Shown here piece after piece: positions 51,400 through 60,926 of a DNA stretch of 64,000 nucleotides (its first letter is position 1; every line of letters starts with the position of its first letter). The notes beneath the pieces were generated by a model. The model had not been told where the DNA came from. It saw nothing but the letters and a program-made list of their open reading frames with translations, and did no database searches. A program made the translations under genes and the position numbers. Source of the DNA: Streptomyces cyaneofuscatus (lineage in GTDB: Bacteria; Actinomycetota; Actinomycetes; Streptomycetales; Streptomycetaceae); the NCBI RefSeq assembly GCF_000718135.1, contig NZ_JOEM01000009.1, positions 298,824-362,823 of the forward strand, read 5' to 3'.

Positions 51400-52580
51400 G
51401 CACCGTCCGTACCGCCGTCCTCGAAACCGAAGAGCACCAGGCGCTCCGCGCCGCCGTCGCCGCCCTCGGAAAGCGCTACGGGCGCGACTACATGACCACT
51501 GTCATCCGCGAGGGCTCCCACACCCACGAGCTGTGGGCGGAGGCGGCGAAGCTCGGCTACCTCGGCGTGAACCTTCCCGAGGAGTACGGAGGCGGGGGCG
51601 GCGGCATGGCCGAACTCTCCATCGTCCTGGAGGAGTTGGGGGCGGCCGGTTCGCCGCTCCTCATGATGATCGTGTCACCCGCGATCTGCGGCACAGTCAT
51701 CGCTCGTTTCGGCACCGACGAACAGAAGCGGAAGTGGCTGCCGGGCCTCGCCGACGGCACCCTCACCATGGCTTTCGGGATCACCGAACCGGACGCCGGG
51801 TCCAACTCCCACCGCATCACCACCACCGCCCGCCGCGACGGCACGGGACCGGACGCCGACTGGGTCCTCACCGGCCGCAAGGTCTTCGTGTCGGGTGTGG
51901 ACATAGCCGACGCGACCCTGATCGTGGGTCGCACCGAGGACGCCCGGTCCGGCAAGCTCAAGCCCTGCCTCTTCATCGTGCCGCGCGACGCGGAGGGCTT
52001 CGGCCGGAACCAGATCGACATGGAACTCCACGCCCCCGAGAAGCAGTTCGAGCTGGTCCTGGACGACGTACGGCTGCCCGCCGACGCCCTGGTCGGCGAC
52101 GAGGACGCAGGTCTGCTCCAGCTCTTCGCGGGGCTGAACCCCGAGCGGATCATGACGGCCGCGTTCGGGATCGGGATGGGCCGGTTCGCGCTGGGCAAGG
52201 CCGTCGAGTACGCCCGTACGCGTCAGGTCTGGAAGGCCCCGATCGGCGCCCACCAGGCCATCGCGCACCCGCTCGCCACCGCGCACATCGACCTGGAGCT
52301 GTCGCGCCTGATGATGCAGAAGGCCGCCCGGCTCTACGACGACGGCGACGACATCGGGGCGGGCGAGGCGGCGAACATGGCGAAGTACGCGGCCGGCGAG
52401 GCCTGCGTGAAGGCCGTCGACCAGGCGGTGCACACGCTCGGCGGCAACGGCCTGACACGCGAATACGGGCTCGCCTCCCTGATCACCGCATCCCGGGTGG
52501 CCCGGATCGCGCCGGTCAGCCGGGAGATGATCCTGAACTACGTCTCGCACCAGTCGCTCGGTCTGCCGAAGTCGTACTAG
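51396..52580 (+). CDS. Acyl-CoA dehydrogenase
   Basis: A 394-residue FAD-dependent dehydrogenase. Family signatures are present: LGYLGVNLPEEYGGGGGGMAELSIVLEELG, MAFGITEPDAGSNSHRITTTARRDG, VFVSGVDIADATLIVG and HTLGGNGLTREYGLASLI. It would introduce the alpha,beta double bond before carboxylation, as citronellyl- or isovaleryl-CoA dehydrogenases do. It is coupled to the carboxylase by a 4-nt overlap. A GC-rich hairpin lies between it and the ligase gene. Confidence 0.92.
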   Translation: MSTVRTAVLETEEHQALRAAVAALGKRYGRDYMTTVIREGSHTHELWAEAAKLGYLGVNLPEEYGGGGGGMAELSIVLEELGAAGSPLLMMIVSPAICGTVIARFGTDEQKRKWLPGLADGTLTMAFGITEPDAGSNSHRITTTARRDGTGPDADWVLTGRKVFVSGVDIADATLIVGRTEDARSGKLKPCLFIVPRDAEGFGRNQIDMELHAPEKQFELVLDDVRLPADALVGDEDAGLLQLFAGLNPERIMTAAFGIGMGRFALGKAVEYARTRQVWKAPIGAHQAIAHPLATAHIDLELSRLMMQKAARLYDDGDDIGAGEAANMAKYAAGEACVKAVDQAVHTLGGNGLTREYGLASLITASRVARIAPVSREMILNYVSHQSLGLPKSY

Positions 52581-52664
52581 AGCCCGTTGGGAATGAAGCC
52601 CGTCCGACCTCTCCCCCTTTCCCACCCGCAGGGGCGATTCTGACTCTCCACACCCGCACGGCGT

Positions 52665-52694
52665 CCCGCGCCCGCCCCTGGCGGGCGGCGCGGG
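52665..52694 (+). terminator. Possible attenuating hairpin inside the acyl-CoA operon
   Basis: CCCGCGCC-C-GCCC (52665-52677) pairs with GGGC-GGCGCGGG (52683-52694), a 12-bp stem with one bulged C. It lies in the only sizeable gap of the operon (141 bp, between the acyl-CoA dehydrogenase and ligase genes) and may reduce read-through into the ligase, hydratase and TetR genes. Confidence 0.4.
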
Positions 52695-52721
52695 CCACCG
52701 CGACGACAGGGGTTGACTGCC

Positions 52722-54314
52722 ATGGTGTTCCGCAGCGAGTACGCAGACGTTCCGGCCCTCGATGTGCCCATCCACGAAGCGGTCCTCGGCGAGGCGGCCG
52801 GGTTCGGTGACACGGTCGCCCTGATCGACGGGACGAACGGCATGTCCCTCACGTACGCCCAACTCGACGGATTCCACCGGCGGATCGCCGCCGCACTCGC
52901 CGAGGCCGGGCTCAGGAAGGGCGATGTGCTCGCCCTGCACAGCCCGAACACCATCGCGTACCCGGCGGTCTTCTACGGCGCGACGCGCGCCGGCGCCTCC
53001 GTCACGACGGTCCACCCGCTGGCGACGGCCGAGGAGTTCGCCAAGCAGCTGGCCGACAGCGGGGCGAAGTGGATCGTGACCGTCTCCCCGCTCCTGGAGA
53101 CGGCCCGCCGGGCGGCCGAACTGACCGGCGGCGTCCAGGAGATCTACGTCTGCGACCAGGCGCCGGCCTCGGAGGGCCACACCTCCATCCTGGACATGCT
53201 CTCCTCCACCGCCCCCGAACCGTCCGTCGCCATCGACCCCGGCGAGGACGTGGCGGCGCTCCCGTACAGCTCCGGCACGACGGGCACGCCCAAGGGCGTG
53301 ATGCTGACGCACCGGTCGATCGGGACGAACCTGGAGCAGCTGAGACCGTTCATCCCGATGGGGGAGGGCGACCGGATCCTGGCGGTCCTGCCCTTCTTCC
53401 ACATCTACGGGCTCACCGCCCTCATGAACGCCCCCCTCCGCTGCGGCTCCACCGTCGTCGTCCTCCCCCGCTTCGACCTGGCGCAGTTCCTGGAGGCCAT
53501 CCAGACCCACCGCATCACCGGCCTGTACGTGGCCCCGCCGATCGTGCTGGCGCTGGCCAAGCACCCGCTGGTGGGGGAGTACGACCTGACCTCGCTCCGG
53601 TACATCGTCAGCGCCGCCGCCCCGCTCGACGCCGAGCTGGCGGAGGCGTGTTCGACCCGGCTGGGGCTCCCGCCGGTCCGGCAGGCGTACGGGATGACGG
53701 AGCTGTCGCCGGGGACGCATGTGGTGCCGCTCTCCGTGGCGGAGCCGCCGGCGGGCACGGTGGGCAAGCTGCTGCCGAACACCGAGATGCGGATCGTGTC
53801 GCTGGAGGACCCGTCGCGGGACGCGGAGCCGGGGGCGGACGGCGAGATCCTGATCCGCGGGCCGCAGGTGATGAAGGGGTACCTGGGCCGTCCGGACGCC
53901 ACTGCCGACATGATCGACGCGGACGGCTGGGTGCACACGGGGGACGTCGGCCGGGCCGACGAGGACGGCTGGCTGTACGTCGTCGACCGGGTGAAGGAGC
54001 TGATCAAGTACAAGGGGTACCAGGTCGCCCCGGCCGAGCTGGAGGCCCTGCTGCTGACCCATGAGCAGGTGGCGGACGCGGCGGTGATCGGGGTGTACGA
54101 CGCCGAGGGCAACGAGGTCCCGAAGGCGTTCCTGGTCCGGGGACCGGGGGCGGACGGGCTGACGGAGGACGACGTCATGACGTACGTCGCCGAGCGGGTC
54201 TCCCCGTACAAGAAGGTGCGGCAGGCCGAGTTCATCGGAGCCGTCCCCCGGGCGGCGTCCGGCAAGATCCTCCGGCGCGAGCTGCGCGACCGGGAGAAGA
54301 CGGAGGAACAGTGA
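52722..54314 (+). CDS. 4-coumarate--CoA ligase family AMP-binding enzyme
   Basis: A 530-residue adenylate-forming acyl-CoA ligase. The P-loop is LPYSSGTTGTPKGVMLTH, further motifs are QAYGMTELSPGTHVV, GWVHTGDVGRADEDGWLYVVDRVKELIKYKGYQVAPAELE in pieces, and the catalytic lysine lies in PRAASGKILRREL. It activates a carboxylic acid with ATP and CoA; cinnamate-like or branched medium-chain acids are typical. It would supply the acyl-CoA for the upstream dehydrogenase and carboxylase. ATG 52722 is used. It overlaps the hydratase by 4 nt (GTGA). Confidence 0.92.
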   Translation: MVFRSEYADVPALDVPIHEAVLGEAAGFGDTVALIDGTNGMSLTYAQLDGFHRRIAAALAEAGLRKGDVLALHSPNTIAYPAVFYGATRAGASVTTVHPLATAEEFAKQLADSGAKWIVTVSPLLETARRAAELTGGVQEIYVCDQAPASEGHTSILDMLSSTAPEPSVAIDPGEDVAALPYSSGTTGTPKGVMLTHRSIGTNLEQLRPFIPMGEGDRILAVLPFFHIYGLTALMNAPLRCGSTVVVLPRFDLAQFLEAIQTHRITGLYVAPPIVLALAKHPLVGEYDLTSLRYIVSAAAPLDAELAEACSTRLGLPPVRQAYGMTELSPGTHVVPLSVAEPPAGTVGKLLPNTEMRIVSLEDPSRDAEPGADGEILIRGPQVMKGYLGRPDATADMIDADGWVHTGDVGRADEDGWLYVVDRVKELIKYKGYQVAPAELEALLLTHEQVADAAVIGVYDAEGNEVPKAFLVRGPGADGLTEDDVMTYVAERVSPYKKVRQAEFIGAVPRAASGKILRRELRDREKTEEQ

Positions 54315-55045
54315 CGCTGATCGCCACATCCCGGGAGCGGGGCATCGCGACCCTGACGCTGGACTCCCCGGCCAACCGCAACGCGCTCTCGGCGCAGCTG
54401 GTGGCGGAGTTGCGGGATGCCTTGACGGCCTGCGCCGCCGACGACACCGTACGGGCGGTGGTGCTGGCCCACACCGGGTCGACGTTCTGCGCGGGGGCGG
54501 ACCTGAAGGCGCCGCCGGACCCGGAGGCGTTCGTGGGCCTGATGCGGGACATCGTGGCGCTGCCGAAGCCGGTGGTGGCCCGGGTCGACGGGCATGTCCG
54601 GGCCGGAGGCCTCGGCCTGCTGGCCGCGTGCGACATCGCGGTGGCGGGCGAGGCGTCGTCCTTCGCGCTCACGGAATCGCGGCTGGGCCTGGCCCCGGCG
54701 GTCATCTCCCTGACGCTGCTGCCGCGCGTGGACCTTACGGCGGCGAACCGCTACTACCTCACGGGGGAGCGGTTCGACGGGGCGGAGGCGGCGCGGATCG
54801 GCCTGGTGACGCTGGCCGCCGAGGATGTGGACAAGGCCCTCGTCCCGGTCCTGGACGGACTCCGGCGGGCGTCACCGCAGGGGCTGGCCGCATCGAAGGA
54901 ACTGGTCACGGCTACGGTGCTGAGGAGCTTCGACCAGTACGCCGAAGACCTCATCGCCCGCTCAGCGGAACTGTTCGCCTCCGAGGAGGCCAGGGAGGGG
55001 ATGACGGCCTTCCTTGAACGACGGGACCCGGCATGGGTGCGGTGA
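54311..55045 (+). CDS. Enoyl-CoA hydratase/isomerase family protein
   Basis: A 244-residue crotonase-fold protein. The oxyanion and CoA-binding regions are visible: STFCAGADLKAPPD, KPVVARVDGHVRAGGLGLLAACDIAVAGEAS and ESRLGLAPAVISLTLLP. Hydration of the carboxylated or unsaturated acyl-CoA made by the preceding enzymes is the expected step. GTG 54311 overlaps the ligase stop. It is followed by the operon's TetR gene 7 bp later. The exact reaction is inferred. Confidence 0.9.
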   Translation: MTLIATSRERGIATLTLDSPANRNALSAQLVAELRDALTACAADDTVRAVVLAHTGSTFCAGADLKAPPDPEAFVGLMRDIVALPKPVVARVDGHVRAGGLGLLAACDIAVAGEASSFALTESRLGLAPAVISLTLLPRVDLTAANRYYLTGERFDGAEAARIGLVTLAAEDVDKALVPVLDGLRRASPQGLAASKELVTATVLRSFDQYAEDLIARSAELFASEEAREGMTAFLERRDPAWVR

Positions 55046-55052
55046 CAGTGCG

Positions 55053-55649
55053 GTGACGTCTTCCAGCGTGGCGAAATCGGTTCACGCCCCCAAGCAGGAC
55101 CGCAGCCGGGCGACCCGGCAGCGGCTCCTGGAGGCGGCGGTGGCCTGCCTGGCCGAACACGGCTGGGCGGGGTCCACCGTCTCGGTCGTCGCCGAGCGGG
55201 CCGGGGTCTCGCGGGGCGCGGCCCAGCACCACTTCCCGACCCGCGAGGACCTGTTCACGGGGGCGGTGGAGTACGTGGCCGAGGAGCGCTCGGCCGCTCT
55301 GCGCGCGCTCCCCGTGCAGGGGCGCGCGGAGGTGGTCGCGGCGCTGGTGGACCTGTACACGGGGCCGCTGTTCCGGGCCGCGCTCCAGCTGTGGGTCGCC
55401 GCGTCGAACGAGGACCAGCTGCGCCCGCGCGTGACGGAGCTGGAGGCGCGGGTGGGCCGCGAGACCCACCGCATCGCGGTCGGACTCCTGGGCGCCGACG
55501 AGTCCCGCCCCGGCGCCCGCGAGACGGTCCAGGGACTGCTGGACATGGCCCGCGGCCTGGGCCTCGCCAACCTCCTCACCGACGACACCGCCCGGCGCGC
55601 GCGGGTGGTGGCGCAGTGGGCGGCGCTGGTGGAGGAGGGGCTGGGGTGA
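55053..55649 (+). CDS. TetR family regulator of the acyl-CoA operon
   Basis: A 198-residue regulator. The helix-turn-helix is RATRQRLLEAAVACLAEHGW, AGSTVSVVAERAGVSRGAAQ, HHFPTREDLFTGAVEYVAEE; the ligand domain is typical of TetR proteins sensing acyl-CoAs. GTG 55053 is used, with GTG 55068 as alternative. As the last gene of the acyl-CoA operon it most likely represses it through the CAAGC/GCTTG dyad at 45178-45189, with an acyl-CoA intermediate as inducer; both points are inference. Confidence 0.9.
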   Translation: MTSSSVAKSVHAPKQDRSRATRQRLLEAAVACLAEHGWAGSTVSVVAERAGVSRGAAQHHFPTREDLFTGAVEYVAEERSAALRALPVQGRAEVVAALVDLYTGPLFRAALQLWVAASNEDQLRPRVTELEARVGRETHRIAVGLLGADESRPGARETVQGLLDMARGLGLANLLTDDTARRARVVAQWAALVEEGLG

Positions 55650-55777
55650 GGCCGACCGGCCTGGGCACGGACGTTCGGATGTACGGCAGTTGACGTACGG
55701 ATGTGGAGTCGGCGGCGAATGGCCGTGAGGCTCGCGGATCGGGCGTGGGCTGCTCCGCCGCTGGCTACGTTGACGCT

Positions 55778-58700
55778 GTGCGCAGGCAGCAGCAGGGGTC
55801 GGGGAGCGACAGCGCGAGCGCGAGTGCGCGGGGGGCGTCCCGGGAAGCCGGGGAGGCGGCCCGCTTGTCGGTACTCCGCCCGGCCGGTCCCGGCGTCCTC
55901 AGCGACGGCCCCGGCGGCTTGCGGGCCATGCAGCAGACGCTGGGCAACGAGGCCACGGCGCGGGCGGTGCGCCGTGGGAAGCGCCCCGCGAACCGGCCTC
56001 CCGCCATCGACGAGCGCGCCGAACAGGGGCTCGTCCTGCCCCCGTACCTGATGGAGCTGGAGGCGGGCGGGCTCTCCACGGCGTACGGGCTGACCGGGCA
56101 GGAGTTCGTGGGCAGCGCGGTCGCGGCCGTCGTGGGGCACGGCGGCGGCACGGTGGCGGCCATCTCCGCCGAACTGGCCGGGCGCCCCGAGTCGTTCTTC
56201 GGCCGGGGGCGCGCGTTCGCGGTGGAGGGCGCGGAGGGAGGGCAGGGCGGACGGAACGGGCAGGGCGGCAACGGGTTCGACGTCACGGTGAGCATCGAGC
56301 CCGCGCCCGACGACCTGCCGCCCACCTTCCACCCGGCCGCCACCCTCGCGAGCGCCCCGCCGGACCCGGGCGGCGCGCCGCTCGCCGCGGTGGACGACGC
56401 CGAGGGCAAGGACACCAAGGTCGACGTCCAGCACAACAGCGGGACCACCGCGAGCAGTACGGTCGGCAACTCCTCCAGCACGGGCGCGGGCGGCACGGCG
56501 TTCGGGCTGGCCCCGGTCGCCCCGGGGCTGTGGCTGGGCGCCGCGGCGACGGGGAGCGTGCAGCCCTGGCAGTCCTCGCGGGACTCCCGCTCCCAGCGCG
56601 GGGTGGCCGAACCGCGGGTGCTGCGCAGCGACTCGGGCTCGGTGGAGGTGGCGCGCCGGGTGGTGTACGTCGTACGGGTACGGCGCCAGGAGGGCGGGGA
56701 CGAGCAGGTCTTCCGGGGGACGGGAGGGCTCACCCAGCGAGTGCCCACCGAGCACCTGATCCCGGCGGGCACCGAACCCCTGCCCTCCTCCGGTGCCGGG
56801 GGGCAGGAGAGACCGGTGGACGCCGACCTGGCGCGGCGGGTCGCACTGGCGGACTCGCTGGCCCCGCTCGGCGTCTCCGACAGCGCAGGGCCGCACCAGG
56901 GCGGCGGCGGACTGTTCGACGCGGTCGCCTCCGTCCTGCACCCTTCGGTGACCGCGCCCGGCGCCCCCGGCCGCTCCCGGCTGTACGAGGCGACGGCCAC
57001 CCCGACCGTGCTGGAGGACCTGCCCCGGCTACTGGGCGGCGACGGAGTCACCGGGGACGACCTGTACTCCAAGGACGGCAGCAGCGCGGGCAGTTACCGC
57101 ATGCGGGCCGTGGTCACCGGACTGACCCCCGCGTGGGGCACCGGGAAGACCCAGTTGCGTACCCACCAGCAGGCGCAGCACACGGCCACCGAGTCGGCGG
57201 GCAAGGGACGCTCCGTCGCGGGCGGGATCGGCCCGGCGATCGGGGTCGGGGCCGCCGCCAACGCGGCAGTGGTACGGGCCACCGCGATGCCGGTCGCCGC
57301 GGCCCGCAAGGCCCGGTTCAGCGTGAACGAGCAGACCGTCTCCAGCCGGCAGGGGGCGGAGGTGCGGGGCGAGAAGGTGCTGTACCGGGGGACGGTGCAG
57401 TTCACCGTGGAGGGCACAGGGCCCCGGTCGGTCCGGGCGATCCTGCGCCCGGAGGCACGGGTGGCCACGCACGCGCTGCGGGTCTGGATCAGCCTGCGGG
57501 CGGACGAGGCGAGGGAGTTGGGGCTGCCGTTGCCGCAGGGCGTGGAGGCGGGCGAGTTCATCAAGCAGCCCGAGGCCGGGGCGGAGGAACGCCACCTGCC
57601 CTTCGGCGCGACGGGTTCGAGCGTGACGCTGGGCCGCCTCGACACGGCTCCCATGATGAAGGCCGTACGGGAGCTGTTTGCCACGGATCCACGACTGACC
57701 GGCTACCTGCCGGCCTTCGGCGCCACGCCTCCTCCCGCCGACCTCAGCCGGGAGGAGGAAGAGGCGCAGCGAGCCAACGACCGCGAGCTGATGGCCGCCC
57801 TCTCCGAGGCCAACCTACGGGTGAACAAAGACCAGTTGTTGTCCACGGGCATCCGGGTCCGGCTGCGCCGCAAGACCGCGATGCACGCGCACGACGTTCA
57901 GCTGCGGGTGCACGGAACGATGGGCGAGGCGCACCACCTCGGCGAGATCGACGACTGGTTGGTACGCGCTCACGCGGGGGTGGCGGCCAACGCACAGACC
58001 GGCCGCAGCAGTTCGCGCTCGATCGGCGGCATGGTGCTGGCCCAGGCACGGCTGATCCCCGGAGTCCTGACCGGCTCGGCCCGCTACGAGCGGCAGAGCT
58101 CCGGCACGCGCCGTAACCAGGCCGGCCCCACGACCCGTACCGACGTCCTCACCAACGGCTCGGAGAAGGCGAGCGCGTTCGGGGCGGCGCTGCGGCTGAA
58201 CGTGGACGTCACCATGACCTCGCGGCAGCGCAAGCTGGCCCGTGCGGTCACCCCGGGGGGCCCGGGCCGGGATGTGCCGGAGGCCAAGCTGCTGTCCGGG
58301 CTGCACATGGAGGAGCAGGACGTACGGCTGCTGACACCGTCCGAGTTCACCGTCGGCCCGGACGAGAAGGCGCGGCTGGACGCGGGCGCTGGCCAGGCCC
58401 CCGGCGCGGAGCGTCCGGTGACGGGCGCGGCGGGCATCGGCGACCTGGCGGGCCTGGCCCCGACGCCGACGGCCGGGCAGCTGGTACGGGACTGGCAGCT
58501 GGTGGAGACGATCGGCGACGGGCAGCCGGTGCGCGACCTCGCCCTGGCGCTGCTGTCCCGGGCCGCCGCGCGGGGCGAGGCGGGCCGCCGGGACGAGGCG
58601 CTGGGGACGGAAGGTCTGGCGCCCCGGCTGGCGGTGGAGGAGCGGTTCAGCCCGCGGGCGATCACGGCGTCGCTGCGGCAGGCGGCATCGTCGGGCTGGG

Positions 58701-60910
58701 TGGTGAGGAACCTGCGCTACCCACGCCGTATGGCGGCGCTGAACGGCGCGGTAGGCACGCGACTGGCTCTCTCCTCACCCCAGTTGGTGCACGAGGCGGC
58801 GGGCCCAGGCACGGAGACGTTCATCCTGGGCGGCCACCAGGCGGGCGGACAGCAGGGGGAGAGCACCTCCACCACAGTGCAGGCCGGAGCCACCCTCGTA
58901 CAGAACGGCCCGGAATGGCGGGTCGGCGAAGGCCTGTCGGCGTCCTGGTCGACGAGTACGGGCGACACGGAGGCGGCCACGGTCTCGGGATCGGTGGAGC
59001 GCAACGCCCACACACCGAAGAAGGCCCCGCTCTACCTGGTCCGGTGCGATCTGCTCGTCACGATGGTGGCGGAGGTCAAGGTGACGGGCGGCGGCCCGTA
59101 CGTGGCGGGCTCGGCCCGGACCCTGCCGGGCGCGGCGGCGGTGTGGCTGACGGCGGAGCAGTTGCGGGCGGCGGGGGCGGACCTGCCGGAGTCGGCGCGG
59201 AAGGCGCTGAAGCTGGAGAGGCCGCGGCCGGAGAACAGGCCCACGACCAGCCGGGCGGAGGGCTCGGGAGGCGGCACGCAGACCCCGGCGAGGGAGGGTG
59301 TAGGCGCTACCGGTGGTGGGCCTTCCCGCCCGGGCCCGGGACTCTCCCGCGACCTCCCGCTGGGCTTCGGCATGATCGAGGACCTGCCGGACTTCGTTCC
59401 CTTGCTGGACGGCCTGCGCGGCAATCTCGCGACCACCGGCCGCCAGGACCTGGCCGACGATCTCCTGCCCCGTCAGCAGCTCCGGGACCGTAACGACAAT
59501 GTGCAGCGCCTGCTGCGGGTCCTGGACCGGGACGGCTCGGCCGGCCTGCTGGCGAGCGCCATGGACGGCGGGGTCACGGTGGAGCTGCTGGACGGCCGGA
59601 GGACGCCGTACTGGGCGGTGTTCAAGGTGGTCCGCAGCGGCGACGGGGTGAGGGAGGGCGAGGCGGACGACGGCCGGGACATGGAGTACATCACCTCGGC
59701 GGCCGCCCAGCAGGCCACCTCGCACGACGAGGGCGAGAGCACCGGAGTGGAGGGCGTCCTCGCGGGCTCCGGCAAACCGGACGGCGGGGTGGGCCAGTTG
59801 AAGAGTGTCGGCGGGGTGGCCGGCCTCGGCCTCGGGTCGGGCTCCGGACGCCGCAGGGGCGGGGCGGCACGCGGCCAGCTGGGCATGAAGACGGTGGCGG
59901 AGGCGAAGACGGCGAAGTCGGCGAAGGTGCGGGTGCCGATCGTGGCGAGCCTCGAACTCCACCAGGGGGAGGGCCGTTTGGCGATGGCGGGCTCAGGCCG
60001 CACGTCACTCGTCCACCGCATCCTGGAGAGCGACCTGACAGCCCTGCGCCGGGTGACCACCCCACGCCGCGCCCCACGCCCCGCCCCGGGCGCCCCGACC
60101 GGCGGCCAGGCGGGGCTGGGTACTTGGCGTGCGGCAGGGGTCCCGCTCCCGATGGAGGCCCAGGCGAACGGCTTCCAGGGGGCGCCACGCGTAAGGGAGT
60201 TGGTGAACGCGACGGTACGGGCGGCAGGCGGCGACGACCGCTTCCGCGAGAAGGGCCAGGCTGCCGCGTACACGCTGGGCGAGGCGGTCTCCACCGAGTG
60301 GCTGATCGCGGCCCTGCCCCTGCTCACCAACGCCGGCGCGGAGCTGCCCCCGGTGCACGCGAGCGGTGCGAAGGGCCAGGACCTGAACGCCTCGGTGCAC
60401 GCGCGGCTACGAGCGGGCCGGGTCCTGGGCACCGGAGACAAGATGACGTTCGAGACGGCGGCCCAGAGCCACCTGGGCGCCCCTCGCCCCACCCAGACGG
60501 ACGGCCAGAGCGCGGCCGAACAGAGCAGACAGGCCCGAGGCCTCCTGGGCGCCGGAGTCCTCAACGCCGACGAATTCCGCCTCAACCAGCTGATGGGCAA
60601 CACGGGCGGTTCGGGCTCGGCCACCGGCGCGGCGACGAACGCGGCGGGCTCGATGCCGCTGCACAAGCCGAAATTCTCCTCGGTCCTGATTCAATTCACC
60701 CTGGACATACGGGTGGTGGCCCGCGTGACGGACCGCGTACGCACGTCCAACACCCAGGTGGCGGAACGCGACCTGACCCTCCCGACCCCGGTGGTGATCC
60801 GCATGCCCCTCCCGGTGGCGGGCCGCCTGCTGGCCGCCCACCCGACGGAGATCGCGGACCCGCACGACCGCCTGGGCCTGCGGACGGGTGCGGTACCGCC
60901 GGGTCCGTGA
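55778..60910 (+). CDS. Giant repeat-built orphan protein (about 1,710 residues) with LQRxxGNxAV-like N-terminal motif
   Basis: From GTG 55778 the protein has about 1,710 residues; an upstream GTG at 55703 would add 25. TACGTT (55766-55771) ends 6 nt before 55778, supporting a leaderless start. There is no signal peptide. The N-terminus (about 1-65) is Gln/Ser/Ala-rich and contains LRAMQQTLGNEATARAV, resembling the LQRxxGNxAV motif of DUF4157-type and contractile-injection-associated proteins. Six divergent modules follow, at about residues 215-320, 455-565, 690-825, 1025-1135, 1315-1415 and 1535-1685. Most couple a Gly/Ser/Ala-rich stretch (as in GGIGPAIGVGAAANAAVV) to strands of alternating hydrophobics (LYRGTVQFTVEGTG; LYLVRCDLLVTMVAEVKV; SVLIQFTLDIRVVARVTD). 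Several end in a helix like ALRVWISLRADEARELGLPL. No toxin or enzyme motif is visible. No neighbour explains it. Confidence 0.7.
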   Translation: MRRQQQGSGSDSASASARGASREAGEAARLSVLRPAGPGVLSDGPGGLRAMQQTLGNEATARAVRRGKRPANRPPAIDERAEQGLVLPPYLMELEAGGLSTAYGLTGQEFVGSAVAAVVGHGGGTVAAISAELAGRPESFFGRGRAFAVEGAEGGQGGRNGQGGNGFDVTVSIEPAPDDLPPTFHPAATLASAPPDPGGAPLAAVDDAEGKDTKVDVQHNSGTTASSTVGNSSSTGAGGTAFGLAPVAPGLWLGAAATGSVQPWQSSRDSRSQRGVAEPRVLRSDSGSVEVARRVVYVVRVRRQEGGDEQVFRGTGGLTQRVPTEHLIPAGTEPLPSSGAGGQERPVDADLARRVALADSLAPLGVSDSAGPHQGGGGLFDAVASVLHPSVTAPGAPGRSRLYEATATPTVLEDLPRLLGGDGVTGDDLYSKDGSSAGSYRMRAVVTGLTPAWGTGKTQLRTHQQAQHTATESAGKGRSVAGGIGPAIGVGAAANAAVVRATAMPVAAARKARFSVNEQTVSSRQGAEVRGEKVLYRGTVQFTVEGTGPRSVRAILRPEARVATHALRVWISLRADEARELGLPLPQGVEAGEFIKQPEAGAEERHLPFGATGSSVTLGRLDTAPMMKAVRELFATDPRLTGYLPAFGATPPPADLSREEEEAQRANDRELMAALSEANLRVNKDQLLSTGIRVRLRRKTAMHAHDVQLRVHGTMGEAHHLGEIDDWLVRAHAGVAANAQTGRSSSRSIGGMVLAQARLIPGVLTGSARYERQSSGTRRNQAGPTTRTDVLTNGSEKASAFGAALRLNVDVTMTSRQRKLARAVTPGGPGRDVPEAKLLSGLHMEEQDVRLLTPSEFTVGPDEKARLDAGAGQAPGAERPVTGAAGIGDLAGLAPTPTAGQLVRDWQLVETIGDGQPVRDLALALLSRAAARGEAGRRDEALGTEGLAPRLAVEERFSPRAITASLRQAASSGWVVRNLRYPRRMAALNGAVGTRLALSSPQLVHEAAGPGTETFILGGHQAGGQQGESTSTTVQAGATLVQNGPEWRVGEGLSASWSTSTGDTEAATVSGSVERNAHTPKKAPLYLVRCDLLVTMVAEVKVTGGGPYVAGSARTLPGAAAVWLTAEQLRAAGADLPESARKALKLERPRPENRPTTSRAEGSGGGTQTPAREGVGATGGGPSRPGPGLSRDLPLGFGMIEDLPDFVPLLDGLRGNLATTGRQDLADDLLPRQQLRDRNDNVQRLLRVLDRDGSAGLLASAMDGGVTVELLDGRRTPYWAVFKVVRSGDGVREGEADDGRDMEYITSAAAQQATSHDEGESTGVEGVLAGSGKPDGGVGQLKSVGGVAGLGLGSGSGRRRGGAARGQLGMKTVAEAKTAKSAKVRVPIVASLELHQGEGRLAMAGSGRTSLVHRILESDLTALRRVTTPRRAPRPAPGAPTGGQAGLGTWRAAGVPLPMEAQANGFQGAPRVRELVNATVRAAGGDDRFREKGQAAAYTLGEAVSTEWLIAALPLLTNAGAELPPVHASGAKGQDLNASVHARLRAGRVLGTGDKMTFETAAQSHLGAPRPTQTDGQSAAEQSRQARGLLGAGVLNADEFRLNQLMGNTGGSGSATGAATNAAGSMPLHKPKFSSVLIQFTLDIRVVARVTDRVRTSNTQVAERDLTLPTPVVIRMPLPVAGRLLAAHPTEIADPHDRLGLRTGAVPPGP

Positions 60911-60926
60911 GCACGCTGCGGTGCGA

